The translations under genes and the position numbers were made by a program. A DNA stretch of 64,000 nt from Microstegium vimineum (lineage: Eukaryota > Streptophyta > Magnoliopsida > Poales > Poaceae): NCBI GenBank assembly GCA_022036555.1, contig CM039135.1, positions 42,835,312-42,899,311 of the forward strand, read 5' to 3'. Positions 44,751 to 56,700 of this stretch are shown piece after piece. Positions within the stretch are counted from its first letter, which is position 1. The number at the start of each line of letters is the position of its first letter. The notes beneath the pieces are model-generated. The model saw only the letters and a program-made list of their open reading frames with translations. It was not told the DNA's origin and searched no databases.

Positions 44751-46242
44751 GAAGGGTTGGTCGTTTGGGAGTCCGTCTATCTTATTTAAAGACTAATACA
44801 ATTCCCTAATTGCTCTCATATATTTTTAAGCGAACCACCTAACCCGAGGGGTATTATGGTATCTCTTTTTCAGTCGATCAGACGACTCCACTTCTTTCAC
44901 GAATTTACTTCGACTCGATGCAACTTTCGTGATTCTGCCACGTGCCGACATGTTCCATGCTCGGAACCACCGTCCGGGTTTTGAGGCCAAACCCGCGAAA
45001 TCGTCACCCGGTGCTTTTAAGGCTCAACCCACCAAACCGCCGCGAGTAGCGTACTCCATACGCGTCCCTCGCCACTCGATGCGTGTCACCGCCATCCTCG
45101 ACCGGCCGACCGCCAAGTTTTCGAGAGCTTTCGCTCGACCCGCTCGACCTCCGTCTTAACTCGGTCAACACGGTCTCTCCTCCATGTACACTTGCGCTTG
45201 TCGATGTTCCCAGGTGTTATCTATCGTGGCTAGTTCTCCGGCCATCCGGTCCCTCAGTACAAGCCTCATGTTCGCCCTTCACTACTCTCGATCCTTCGGC
45301 GTGACCCGTCTCTACTTAACCTTCACCTCGCCATTGATTGCCGTCTCCGAGCTCAACACCTGCGCAACACAAGCCAAGAGACATGTCGAACTCTGCTTTC
45401 GCAATAGGGTCAATTCAGCTCGCTCAACCTAAAATGGCTTCATGTTGGCAATAGACTCTTTATAAAATTGAACTACATGGGTACTTATCCACCATGTGTT
45501 CGCATCATCTACTACCAAGCTTGGGCACTTCACATGGTAGTGAATGTAGTGCTTTTTTCCTGATCTACACTCATTATTGACTAAGTCATGGATGATTATC
45601 ATCTGAGATCTCACAAACGAAATCTAAGTGGCTATAGTTCATCTATGGTGAAGAAATCTCAAATTTAATTTTGAGCCCTTACATCCTTCTAAAAAGCTTT
45701 GAGCAAGTTCGATACCTACTGAGTACTGACCAGTTAAACTGGTCGGCTACCTATCTTCGTTGGACGGAGTACCAGTTAAATTGGTCAGATTATCACTTAA
45801 ACTGGGCGACTTCAAGCTAGATTGCTCAGACATAATCAAGACGGTGTTGCTCAGCAGATACAAGGTGTTCGGGAACTAGATGTGGGAGATCTACCTCGGC
45901 TAATCACATGACGTTACATGGGTCGTACCATCAGCAGCGATTCATCCCATGATATAGATATTGTAATCCAAATAGAATATTTACTATATATCCGATTAGG
46001 ATACTTTCTTTGTAAGCCCACCCCTCTAGAGTATATAAGAAGCAACAGGGATCCCCTAGTCAGCACATCCTCGTATCAATACGATCCACGCAACATAGAA
46101 TGTAGGGTATTGCATAGTATTGGTGGCCCAAACCTATCTAAATCTTGTGTTTTAGTACTTGTATTACCGTTCAATTCCTGATTACGTACACATCTACCAA
46201 TCAATCTATCATAGATGGACTACTGACGATATTTCGTCGATA
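44751..46242 (+). mobile_element. Gypsy LTR fragment
   Basis: The last ~600 bp read like a gypsy LTR: TATATAA at 46032-46038, a short leader and an end ATTTCGTCGATA. A primer-site-like sequence follows directly. The 5' end of the LTR is not found; 44751-45640 is unassigned and contains small cysteine-poor frames of no known type. Around 45738-45800 short repeats of CAGTTAAACTGGTC occur. Confidence 0.45.
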
Positions 46243-46262
46243 ATTGATGCTCCAGGTAAAGG
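46243..46262 (+). other. Decayed primer binding site
   Basis: ATTGATGCTCCAGGTAAAGG resembles the GTTGGCGCGCCAGGTAGGG of the Tat element, with several C-to-T or G-to-A changes, and stands in the right place after an LTR end. Confidence 0.45.
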
Positions 46263-46289
46263 TGTGCGTCCTGATTCCATAGTGAACCA

Positions 46290-46600
46290 GATGGTTTTGC
46301 TTGCATCGACCCTCGTTGACGATTCGCTGCTATGGCTCCTATCGACAACTCGTCGCCACGATTGTCATCGGCCCTCGTCAACAGCTCGACATGGCTCTTA
46401 TCGACATCTCGTTACCACGGCTCTTGTCGACCATCGTCGACATCTTGCCGCCAGTTCTCTCGTCGCCTCTCGACGATGACTTGCCACGGCCCTCATCGGC
46501 TCTTGCCGAAATCTCACTGTCACGACTCTCGTTGACACTCACCGACATCTCGCCACCATGGCTCTCGTCACCCTCGTCCACACCTCGCTGTTATGACCTA
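46290..46600. repeat. Degenerate tandem repeats with CGTCGACATCTCG motif
   Basis: Units of about 36-42 bp related to TCGACATCTCGCCACCACGGCTCT recur 6-8 times. Open frames in all three + frames are a product of the repeat. It may be a leader or gag remnant of the gypsy element upstream. Confidence 0.5.
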
Positions 46601-46693
46601 ATTGTAGTATAGCCACCCCTTTATTAATCAAATTGTCAACAAGAACTATTAAATATTGTTGTGTAGTTAGCCATTTATAATTATTCTAGTAAG

Positions 46694-46908
46694 GGCACCC
46701 GCAATGGTATGAGTCAGTTGCTAGCTCTAAGCTAATCTCTTCAATAGCACTACCTTTTAGAAATGGCTCATAGTATATATGACATACTCACATGATCTTA
46801 AAATGTGTGTATGAAGCTTTTGATCAAGAGTTAGCTTTTCCCTCTCTTCTATTAAAATATGAAAAGAATGCTTAGAGCTATTTTATGAGCCAGTCATTGC
46901 GGGTGCTC
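46694..46908. mobile_element. Tourist-like MITE
   Basis: Ends GGGCACCCGCAATGG and CATTGCGGGTGCTC are inverted copies around 215 bp of non-coding DNA. The flanks are TAA on the left and TGA on the right, close to a TAA duplication. Confidence 0.7.
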
Positions 46909-47005
46909 TGAGTGTCGGCAAAAAAGTTAATTTTAGTTGGACGATGTGTCCGGTGATTTGGTAATTGAAGAGAAGGCAAGGAATGACCCTAGTGTGGCGC
47001 ATGAT

Positions 47006-47640
47006 CACTACTAGCAATGTACAAGTGTCACATCATTGTTGGTTCTAGCAACAAATAGTCAAGAGTGATAGTTATAAAAAAATGTATTTTTTAAAATTCA
47101 AACCAATGACCTCACCTCTCACATATAGCCTTCTTACCATCTTAGCTATACGTACAGCAACTTGTGGGCTATATAACCCAAGGTATTATTTTAAATTTAC
47201 ATTTATAAATTATGTACTGTTAATTGATACTCTAACGGTCAACTGAAAAAATCGATTACAAAGGTGTAGGTCTCGAGATGAATATTATAACTTTGTTGTT
47301 GATTTTGTCTCCATATGCGATTGTTTAACAGATCGATTTGATAACTTATATAGACATATGGACATCTAATTATCTCAAATAAAAGTTATCAACTTTAAAA
47401 TTTTAAGTTAAACTATATAATTTGTAATAAAATTTGTCTGCCTTCGATTTCGCATATGAAAAAGTTATGATTTTTTTTATGTAGATCAATGGACCTTCTT
47501 CACTATGTCGTATGCCGGTCATAGCCATAAATTGACATTCAAGATATGGCGATGAAAGCATATCTTTCACTGCTGATTATGCTATCAATGTTGGTTTTAA
47601 TGTGGTAACAGCGCCACTAGTGATGATATGCGTCTACTGG
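47006..47640. mobile_element. Possible CACTA-like remnant
   Basis: CACTACTAGCAATG near 47006, an AAAAATGTATTTTTTAAAATTC block and a region toward 47640 with GCGCCACTAGTGATG recall non-autonomous CACTA copies, but the right terminus is not readable. Confidence 0.3.
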
Positions 47641-47833
47641 ATGCTCCATTTGCGATGGGAGTTTTATATATAGACCATTCGTTCATTTTTACTCTAAATT
47701 TTAAGCCATACATGGATCGTTGAATCAATGTTAACTAAACCTCTTATTTGTGATTGGTGACAATATTCCTGGGAAATGTTTATTCAAAAAAATATATTCC
47801 TGGGAGGACACAAACGACGACCTCTATCCACTA

Positions 47834-48084
47834 CTCCCTCCGTAATTTCATTCTCGTTTCCCGAGAAGTCAACGTTTTTAAAATGTCGGCAATTATATAT
47901 TAAAATATATAAATAATTATGCTAAGTAATTAGTATCACCAGAAAAATCTTTAAGTCTAGTTTTTAACAAATTTATTTGGAGATATAAATGTTGCACATA
48001 TTTTCTATAAACTTAGTCAAAGTTAAAAAAGTTTGACCGATACGTATCTCATAACGACCTTCTTTTTGGAACGGAGGGAGGGAG
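47834..48084. mobile_element. Stowaway-like MITE
   Basis: The left end CTCCCTCCGTAATTTCATTC and right end TTTGGAACGGAGGGAGGGAG are imperfect inverted copies, flanked by TA (47832-47833 and 48085-48086). Confidence 0.75.
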
Positions 48085-48086
48085 TA

Positions 48087-48686
48087 CTGCTGATGGAAAA
48101 TGGAATCTTGTCCGTGCAGTGGACCACGCATGAGAGAGACCACCGTGTCCGTGCATGCGCTGTTTATTCACTTCCACATACTCGTTCCCTAGCTAGATGT
48201 CGACTGTAGCTGACTTTTCTAAATCTGGTTAGATGTCGCTCGCCGTTGGCTCCCTAGCTAGCTAGGTCCCTACTCGTTCCCTTTTTAATTTTCTCTAAAA
48301 CATCCCCCAAAAACTTCAGATTCTCTATTTCCATTTCCATTATTTGTACTCAGGATTTCGAGCTTTAACTCCTCGAGAAACACCTCCGCGAGTGAACAAG
48401 CTGAGACTGAGAAGTGAGAAGGACCCAAATAGCTATATTTTTTTTCAAGGGTGAAACCGTCTAAACAGATATGACGACTTCTTTGGCTCTTTGATGGAGA
48501 CGATTGTTGTAACGATCGAAACCCTGCCAAACATCATTCGTCGTCGTACGTAGTACATATACACAGTGGCCAAGCTATGTGATGGGTGTGGGTGCAGTCG
48601 TGCAGATGTTGCCACAGAAAACAAAAATAAAAATCCATTACTACAATCAAAGTTTTACCATGTTTGCAACACAAATTAAATACCTA
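48087..48686. other. Intergenic sequence
   Basis: No gene, RNA or transposon end is supported here. Confidence 0.35.
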
Positions 48687-48925
48687 CTTCCTCCATTCTA
48701 AATTAATTATAAGATGTTTGATTTTATTTATTCTAAATTTGACCATTCGTCTTATTCAAAAAATTTGTTAAAAATAATCAAATTTAAGTCATTCTCAAAG
48801 AACTTTTATTAATAACGAAGTTCATGACAAAAAGAAATGATATTTTACATAATTTTTTGAATAAGATGAATGATCAAACTTGAGATGAAAAAAATCAAAC
48901 GTCTCATGATTTGGGATGGAGGAAG
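48687..48925. mobile_element. Stowaway-like MITE
   Basis: Ends CTTCCTCCATTCTAAATTAA and TTTGGGATGGAGGAAG with TA on both sides (48685-48686 and 48926-48927). Internal arms AAGATGTTTGATTT and AAATCAAACGTCTC pair. Confidence 0.78.
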
Positions 48926-48927
48926 TA

Positions 48928-49682
48928 CATGGTAAGAACGCCTAGATTCACCACACTGTATATACACCCACGCATTCACCGGCTTCTCAATTATTGTTAT
49001 TAGGGTATAGTTTTGGATTATTATTGACAGCTTGAAAGTGAAACCGTCCCGGTATTACTAGATACATTACCCAAATATTATACCCTATTTCTTGTTCGGT
49101 CACTCTCATCTGATGTCCAAGTCTGAAATGAGTCACTTTGTCTGTTCGTTTTCACTAGAAGCACATCTGACAACGCTATCAACGTACAGCTAGGACCTGT
49201 TTGGTTGCCCGCATTTTATAGAACCAAGCTAGTGGGATGCAGTCTCAATGATGATTTGGATGCCTGCATATATGAGCTGAGGTTACGTCGTGCGCACGCG
49301 TGAGAGAGCGAGCGGGCGTGTGCCTCAACTGTACAAACCAATCACACCACGCTTCTCTATATCCCAGTTGAATGCAGATAGCAACTAACAAACTTCCATG
49401 CATGCATGTGTCTATACTGGCCGGCAAAGCTTATTGGCTACGCAAGGGGAAAAAAACACCCTAAAGAGCTAGTGTCTCGTTTGGTTACTCAGTTGACGTC
49501 ATAATATGACATCGAGCTGTTATTTAGCTCCCTGCGTTCTAAATAACCAAACCCACAATTGTAAAAGTTACTACTAACTCTTATACTGTAACCATAAAAG
49601 TCTAAGCATTAGTCAGCCTCTTTCCCATAACTTTTATGGTTGTGAGAAGAGAACAGTGGTAACTTTTACAGTTCCGGGAACG
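48928..49682. other. Intergenic sequence
   Basis: No supported gene. Phrases such as CTGTTTGGTTGCCCGC (49199) and CGTTTGGTTACTCAG (49477) look like MITE ends, but partners could not be placed. Confidence 0.35.
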
Positions 49683-49699
49683 AGACTCGATGATGCTTG

Positions 49700-50441
49700 G
49701 ATGACTCTAATGATGTTTGGACCTATTCTGGTGGAGCGACTAGATTCAAGTCCTCGGCAACATACATGAAACTCATTGGACATCAAGAAATTGATCCAGC
49801 CTTTAGGTGGCTATGGAGATCCTTTTGTCAACCAAAACACAAAGTTTTTTGCTGGTTGTTGCTCAAGGACAGGTTAAGTACAAGAAACATCCTGAGAAGA
49901 AAACATATAGCACTAGATTCTTATAATTGTGTAATATGCTCAATGATGGTTGAAGAAATTGCTGAATGTCACTGTCCCTTTGCCCGGCTAGCAGTGTTGG
50001 GACATTCTGAATCTAAACACAGTATTGAATGGAAACACGTTAGAAAATGTGATGGCCCTCAAAATTCAGTTGCATTCTCAATTTTTCATGGTTGTTGTGA
50101 TTCTTATGTGTTGGACAATTTGGAATGTCCGAAATGAACTCATTTTCAACAATATTCAGACTGGTATTCAGGAGTGCATAATCCAATTTTTCAAAGAAGT
50201 CAGACTTGTCTCCTTGAGGGTGAAAGCTAGTCTTGCAGCTCAATTTGTACCAATGGATCCAAAATCTTTGATTGATTCAGAGACTAGAGTTATTATTTTC
50301 TTTATTTCTTTTTTTTGTCTCAAGCCTCTCTCTCTAAGAGCTCTGCTACCCCCCCTTTCCTTTTACTCTCTGTTAGTTGACTTTTTTTAACTTAATATTT
50401 ATCTCTGTAGGGGCTTAGGCCCCTCCAGTTCACTCAAAAAA
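49700..50441 (+). mobile_element. 5'-truncated L1-type LINE
   Basis: The element encodes only the C-terminus of a plant LINE ORF2: the zinc-binding reverse-transcriptase-associated domain (FRWLWRSFCQPKHKVFCW, LDSYNCVICSMMVEE), then, after a deletion and frame change, CWTIWNVRNELIFNN. It ends in a short A run. A 17 bp target duplication AGACTCGATGATGCTTG lies at 49683-49699 and 50441-50457. Loss of the 5' part on insertion is usual for LINEs. Confidence 0.85.
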
Positions 50442-50457
50442 GACTCGATGATGCTTG

Positions 50458-51008
50458 TGCTTTTATGGTTGCGGGATGAAAATTTATAATAACTTTTACG
50501 GTTGTGGATTTGGATAGCTGAGTGGTGCTCTAACTGCACTCCCAATAGCGGTGGTTATATATATATCCTTTGACTTCTTTGTTTTTAACCATGTTTAATT
50601 TTGGTCTTCAATCATGTTTCTAACTATACAACGAAGATATGTGTATATTTGGCCCCATTTTGGTTTAAGTTTTGACAAATAATAGCTCTGTTCATAAAAG
50701 AAAAGGCACAGTACAAAATCAAGATACCTTGAGTTTTACTAACATCATAAACCAAAAATATCAATATTTATTATAATATCAAATAAATATCCTATATTAG
50801 ATTTGTCATGAAATATATTTTTATACTATACATATTTGATGTCATAAATATTAATATTTTTATATATTTTTGTTCAAACTTTAGACAAATAATTGGCTGC
50901 ATTTTCTTTGTACAAATAGCATAGTTGGTTGGGTAGTTAATAATACACTACTATAAGAAAAAAGTATTTGCTATATGCATGGTAATTAAGTGGGATTTGT
51001 CGATTGAT
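50458..51008. other. Intergenic sequence with a decayed Stowaway-like stretch
   Basis: 50640-50900 has the AT-rich interior of a Stowaway-like MITE (TTTGTTCAAACTTTAGACAAA), but the ends are lost. No gene is supported. Confidence 0.35.
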
Positions 51009-51116
51009 ATCCATCCATCCATCCATCCATCCATCTATCTATCTATCTACTCCATCCGTCCATATGTATCCATCCATCTATCTATCTATCTACTCCATCC
51101 GTCCATATGTATCTAT
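51009..51116. repeat. TCCA/TCTA microsatellite with a 43 bp duplication
   Basis: Runs of TCCA and TCTA are followed by CTCCATCCGTCCATATGTATC, and the whole block of about 43 bp occurs twice in tandem. The second copy runs into the MITE at 51093. Confidence 0.8.
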
Positions 51117-51335
51117 TGTTCTCATCACTTTTCGAGAAATCAAACATACTCAACTCAACTATGACCATAAAAAATATTCACATTTATGATACATAGTATC
51201 ATTACATAGATAGTTGAAGCTATAATAAATATTTAAAAATATAAATATTGCTACTATTTTTCTACAAATTTAGTCAAACTTAGAAGTTTGACCAGCGCAC
51301 TCCCTACGAGAACAAATATTAAGTGACGAAAGGAG
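51093..51335. mobile_element. Stowaway-like MITE
   Basis: The left end is CTCCATCCGTCCATATGTAT and the right end is AATATTAAGTGACGAAAGGAG. TA flanks both sides (51091-51092 and 51336-51337). Arms with GTTCTCATCAC and a decayed partner can pair. Confidence 0.6.
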
Positions 51336-51603
51336 TATCTCTTATAGTCCAATCCCACTAATATTCTATCTCCACATGAAAGTTTTTCGCTTCTATAGAA
51401 GATATAATTACAATTCGCTAGAGTTTCACTTAGTCTTTGGAGAGATAGCTACTTGTAATATTCCGTTCCTTTTTTCATTTGAGCCTAGCTGCTCTGTAAT
51501 TTCTGCTTCATCTTCTCTTGTTTTCTTTTTTCTCATGTGTACCCGGCTACTTCGTTCATTCTTTCATATAATGGAAAAAATAAATATATATGGCTTTTGT
51601 TGT

Positions 51604-52686
51604 GGTACTCCCAAATGACTGTGAGCCGTTCATTTATTTCGATCGGACGGTCACGATCACCTATTACCACTACAAGAAATCTGTGATTTTTTGACATAAA
51701 ATCCATTTGTGACGCGGGTTTTCTGACGTTAATTATGACAAAGTTATGTGAATTATGACATTAGTTATGTGAATTATGACATCGGTTATGTGCATTATGA
51801 CAAAAGTGCAATGTCAAAAGATGATTGTCCTTCAACCATGTCATAACTAACATATTGTGACATAAACTCATGTCATAACTAACGTATTATGTCATAAACT
51901 TGTCATAATTAATGTCACAAAACCCGCGTCACAAATGGATTTTATGTCAAAAAATCACAGATTTCTTGTAGTGTACCTCCTAGGAGGTAATAGATGAAAT
52001 AAATATTTAATTAATTTTAATTTTATAAAATAGGATAAATGAGGAAAGTTTTAAATATAAAAATCTCTTTTCTAGATTTGATTGATGCATGCGTGATCTC
52101 TGAGGATATGGTTAATCTTTTTTATTTATAACTTTATACTTGATATATTCTCATTACTATATATTTTTGTATGTGACTTTTATATTTGTACGTGATAGGA
52201 TTTGCTTGTATACGTGATTAGCGTGTGTACGTTGCTCATACATGTTAGTAAGTGATCATGCCTCTTAATCATGCATGTTAGTACGTGTTCATCGTGTACA
52301 TGATTTGCGTGTACGTGTTCATACATGTACGGCACTACGGCAGGCTTCCAATGGCTGCAAAGGCGGGAAAATAAATCGGATCGAATAAATCGTGTACATG
52401 TACGGCATGTACGTGATTTGGAGATTTGAAAATGAAGGGGGGGGACATGATTCAGAGATTTGAGGGAAAAATAAATCGGATCGAGACGACTCGTGGGAAC
52501 AAGAGGAGCGCACCTGGCTGGCCGATGCGGCGCGAGGACGACCAATCCCGTGATTTGGGCGTGCGGGTCCCCTAATTACGGAAGTATATTTGTTTTTCTG
52601 ATTTTTTTAAATTTATTTTTAATTATAAAAAATCAACGGCTCATATTGATTCAAGATATTACCTCCTAGGAGGTAAAGGGAGTACC
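51604..52686. mobile_element. Inverted-repeat element of unknown family (1.08 kb)
   Basis: Ends GGTACTCCC and GGGAGTACC are perfect inverted copies. Inside them both ends carry GAGCCGTTSATTT in inverted form and the palindrome TACCTCCTAGGAGGTAAT. On the left this palindrome is broken by the CACTA element at 51668-51973. No transposase is seen. No target duplication beyond the terminal palindrome was identified. Confidence 0.5.
51668..51973. mobile_element. CACTA-type foldback MITE (306 bp)
   Basis: Ends CACTACAAGAAATCTGTG and CACAGATTTCTTGTAGTG are perfect inverted copies, and pairing continues through GACATAAAATCCATTTGTGA almost to the centre. A 3 bp target duplication TAC flanks it (51665-51667 and 51974-51976). 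A transcript through it would fold into a long hairpin. Confidence 0.9.
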
Positions 52687-52856
52687 TGAGCATAGTCCAT
52701 ATATATATATATATATATGGTAGGTAGGGGGATTCCCCTACTGTCACGTCGTCCACTAACATGCGTGTCATGCCATCCACTTGATCACTAATGGAATTAA
52801 GCTTGTTGCCAAGTGACAAATAGTTTGAAGAGTGCATTCTCTCGGGTACTCGATCA
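52687..52856. other. Intergenic, with a short TA dinucleotide run
   Basis: An (AT)n run of about 20 bp lies at 52700-52720. Nothing else is recognised. Confidence 0.4.
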
Positions 52857-53206
52857 GGTCAGTCTCAATGGTTTTATGGAGGGTTTCATGCACATTAAAT
52901 GGGATGTCACATCAGTAGATTTGTAATTTTAGCATGAAACGATGAGGACAGATAGGGGAAAAGTTTCATGGTGATGAAACTATACATCATTGTTTCCAAA
53001 ATATTGGAAACCGTGTGAAATCCCCACTAAGAGTCTTTCTTAGTTTCATGAGATACATGCAAAGCAAATATATGGTGGAGATGACAGAGAAAAGAAAGAG
53101 AGACAATGGTAACCGATGAAACTATGCATTGAGAGATGAACTCATTTCATGTTAAGTTTCATAAAACTAAGAAAGCGGAAGGTGAAACATTACATTAAAA
53201 CTGACC
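52857..53206. mobile_element. Tourist-like MITE (350 bp)
   Basis: Ends GGTCAGTCTCAATGG and CATTAAAACTGACC are imperfect inverted copies, with TCA on both sides (52854-52856 and 53207-53209), matching a 3 bp PIF/Harbinger duplication. The interior has several TTTCATG/CATGAAA repeats. Confidence 0.8.
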
Positions 53207-53209
53207 TCA

Positions 53210-53420
53210 GCAAAATAGCTCTTCGTCGAGTGTCACCAGAGAAACACTAGGTGAAATTAATACACCAGACAAAAAGCACTTGGCAAAGAGCTATTTAACA
53301 TAAAAAAATCTAGGCTGAGTGAAGTTTGCCAAGGGTAGCACTCGCAAAGCTTTTGCCGAGTGTTTTTCGATCTTTGCCGAGTGTCACGGGCACGCCACAA
53401 CCAGCTGGATTCTGGTAGTG
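53210..53420. mobile_element. CACTA transposon right end
   Basis: It ends GGATTCTGGTAGTG, the reverse of CACTACCAGAATCC. The preceding 200 bp contain several subterminal motifs of the TTTGCCGAGTGT type, typical of large grass CACTA transposons. No matching left end is found nearby, so this is a terminal fragment. Confidence 0.65.
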
Positions 53421-53779
53421 ACTAATATTTAATCATCTATAATAATGTGTACGTTCATATAAGTAATTATACACGACCTGATTTTATTTCAAATGATTCG
53501 TAATTACCGCAGCAACACGGTGGCCGGGGTTGGTAGTGTCCGTACGCCGAGAAACATGCTGTAAAAGACGCATGCATAGTCTTTTTTATTAATGTGTATG
53601 AGACGCGGGAAAGCCCGGTGGTTGAGCGGGCTCCGCCGTGGGCGAGCGCCGTCGCTCGGGCGGTCGTGGGGGCGCGCTCGAGGACGTCGTGGGCGAGCTC
53701 TGCTGCAGGCGAGCGCCGTTTCGCGGGCGGTGGCGGGTGCGGTCCAGCACCGAGAATCGGCTCCTCTTCCGCCCCGGGA

Positions 53780-56700
53780 TAGGATGGTTCCGGGCGATGA
53801 AGGCGATCCAGGCTGCCCCAGGAGCGACGTCTCACCGACCGCGGAGAAGCTGGCGCGGCTGGGGGAGACGGAGGGTCTCTCCTCGGCGGAGCAACGACGA
53901 GATGCCTGGCGCGCGACTAACATTGGTGAGTCATCCTCAGGTGAGGCAAACATTGGAGATTGTTCGGGTTTTCGAGTTGATTCAGATGCGGGGATTTCGT
54001 ATTGCCGCAATGATATTTCACCAGGATTACATGACGATTTCGGTGCGCATGAGTCATCATCGGGACATTGGCCAACTATTGTTAAGGGGATGAACTTGGG
54101 AAAGGGTGCTCATCATCGGCTTACAGTGGTTCCAGGACAGTTGAACAAGCGTTTAAAGGAGGCTTCTGGGTATCAACCTACGACCCAAGGCGGGATTTGA
54201 CGGCAACGTGACCTGATTGTGGAGGACATCAAGCAGAACCTATTCTGCGCACAGAAGACGGATTCCAGTTTGCGGGAACTAGAAGAATCTTGTGCCAACT
54301 TAGAAGCATCCATGGGGAGGATGATGGCGTTGGGAGACCTGAAAGGGATCGACAAATCCACTGATGATAGTTCACCGCTACTGGAATCCATGGAGGTGTT
54401 TGTACAACCTGTGATCATGGCGGGGAATTTTCGAGCGCCACCTCTGGTTATGGATGAGAATTCTTCCTTAGCGGGCTAGGATCCCCGCTTTGGCCACTCT
54501 TCGGCCGCGAGTGGGCCAAAACGTGGGTGGTATTGGATTCCAAAAGGGAGGCTCACTCTAGATGTTATCTACCCGACTCGGTTTTGTGAATTTTTCAGAC
54601 ATCAGTCCCGCAAAATCAGGGCTCTTCCTCCACCCCCAATCTTACACCAACCCTTCTCTCACGTTGCTAAACCTAGCGTGATGTCTAGAGAGAACAGAGC
54701 GATGGGGAAGCGTCGGCAAGAGGAGTGGATGGAGGAGGACGACCTTTTGGGGGGTGAGTTCCAGGAGCAAGATCTGCGCCATCAAATTCAGAGGGGAGAA
54801 GGCAGAAATGCTAGAGGGGATCGGGGCAGTGGCAGAGGGAGGAGGATTGACAACTTTAGCTATCAGGGGCCATATCAGGACGCCCGCGAGAGACTTGGAG
54901 GTAACAGACAATTGATCCAAGGGACGATTGAGCATTTCAAGAACCAAAACCAGCAAGGGGGCTGGAACGGGCCACAACATGGGGGAGGCTAGATGCGGCA
55001 AGAGCATTGGCAGCGCTATCAGCAGGGTGATTACCGCATTGAGAGGCGTCCTAATGATTCTTGGAAGGAAGAGAATCGCGATAGAGGGGGAGCTGGCTCT
55101 TCTGGAGATAAACCCCCATCACAGCCTGAGATTAAGTGTTTTCGTCGTTTAGGATTAGGACACCATCAGTCCGACTGCACAAATGAGCATGTGTGTTACA
55201 AATGTAAAGGTAAAGGACACATGGCGGTGGACTGCAAAAGCTTGGGGGAAAGAAAATTCAGATGTTTGGGTTCGGAATCCCTGGTCAAGGTTTCTACTCA
55301 TTCAATATTCCTGAAGCCAAAATTAAGGAATCTGTTACCACTAGTCTTCTTACTGTGCTAGAAGGGGAGTCTGATGCTAATAAAATAGATCAGGAACTCA
55401 AAAACTTAGTGAAAGAGTCTTGGGATTTTAGGGTCAGGAAGATGGACAACCACCAGTACCTACTGATTTTCCCAGATAAGAATACCCTGGAAACTTTCAC
55501 TAAATTCTCAAGCTTCGAGATGTCTTTGTTTGGGCTCAAGGGGAAAATCGAAAAGTCTTCTATGGATCCTGAGACCTCCTCGGTTCTACACACTGTTTGG
55601 TTCAAAATCCACAAAATCCCTGATCTGGCCAGAGATGTAGACATTGTTAGAGAAATTGCTAACCTGGTGGTTGAACCCTTGATAATTGATGAAATCAGCT
55701 TAATCAGAGCTGGACCAGTCAGGTTCCAAGGAAGATGCAGAAATCCCCAGGCCATCAGAGGTGATCTGGAGGTGTTCTTTAATGGCAGAGGGGTTAATCT
55801 TAGAGTTGAAGTGGAAGAACCCATGGGAGGTGGTAAAGGAGACAAGGGAGGACCACCTGAACCTGGAAAATCTGATGACACTCATAAAAAGGACCCTGAT
55901 AACAACCACAAGGGAGACAAAAGCAGGAAGAGCCTGAACAAGTTTGATAGAATTGGGAGGTTGGATAGAGAGATGGACTTAAGCAATGAAGGCTATTTGG
56001 AGGATAGTACTGAAATGATAAATCAAACAGCTGAGCAAGCTCAAGATACTTTTTCAGGTCCTCTGGCTGCCTTCCATCCCAATGTGGGCTTCATGGTCTT
56101 GGACTCTGATAAGAAGATAGAAGGAAATTCCTCAGACAAGGAGTCTGTTGGGGTTAACTTTGAGCAGGACAACTCAGCTACCTTGACAAAAGAATGCAAT
56201 GATAATCCTATCCCTATCCCTTCTCAGGGTCAAGTGGTGGTACATGGCACTGAGGGGGCTTATCTGATGGAAAAAAACAAGTGGCCCAATCTACAGCTTG
56301 CTAATGAGAGTCAGGAGTCAGAACCCTTAGAATCTCTCACTCAAGAGGATAGGGTACTTGATACCACCTTTTCCCAGCAAGAGTCCAAGGAGAAGAGGTA
56401 GAGCAAAGAACTATCCAATATGGAAATTCTAGAAGATCATATACTGGGAGATGAGATCTTTGAAGACAACTCTCAACAAAGCAAAGGCTCTGACAGTGAG
56501 GAAGTTATTCAAGGTTGGCAAACCTCCAAGACCAAGGGATCCAAGAAGCAGAGGAAGCATCAAGTTGTGGTGGCAACAAGGACTAGCAAAAGGATTGTCA
56601 GGGATGGAATTCCTATTGCTGAGAAGGCATCCAAGATGGTGCTTGTAAGGGATGACATTTCAGGTTTGTCTTCACACAATACCTTTACTATTTTAAATAA

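Noticed and set aside
44751..44755. Search for a 5 bp target duplication pairing the right edge of the older LTR with 24978-24982
   Set aside because: The flanks read GAAGG and TCACT, which do not match, so I did not claim a complete solo LTR around the Tat element.
47006..47640. A complete CACTA element
   Set aside because: Only the left end is readable; no right TAGTG end or target duplication was found, so it is listed only as a possible remnant.
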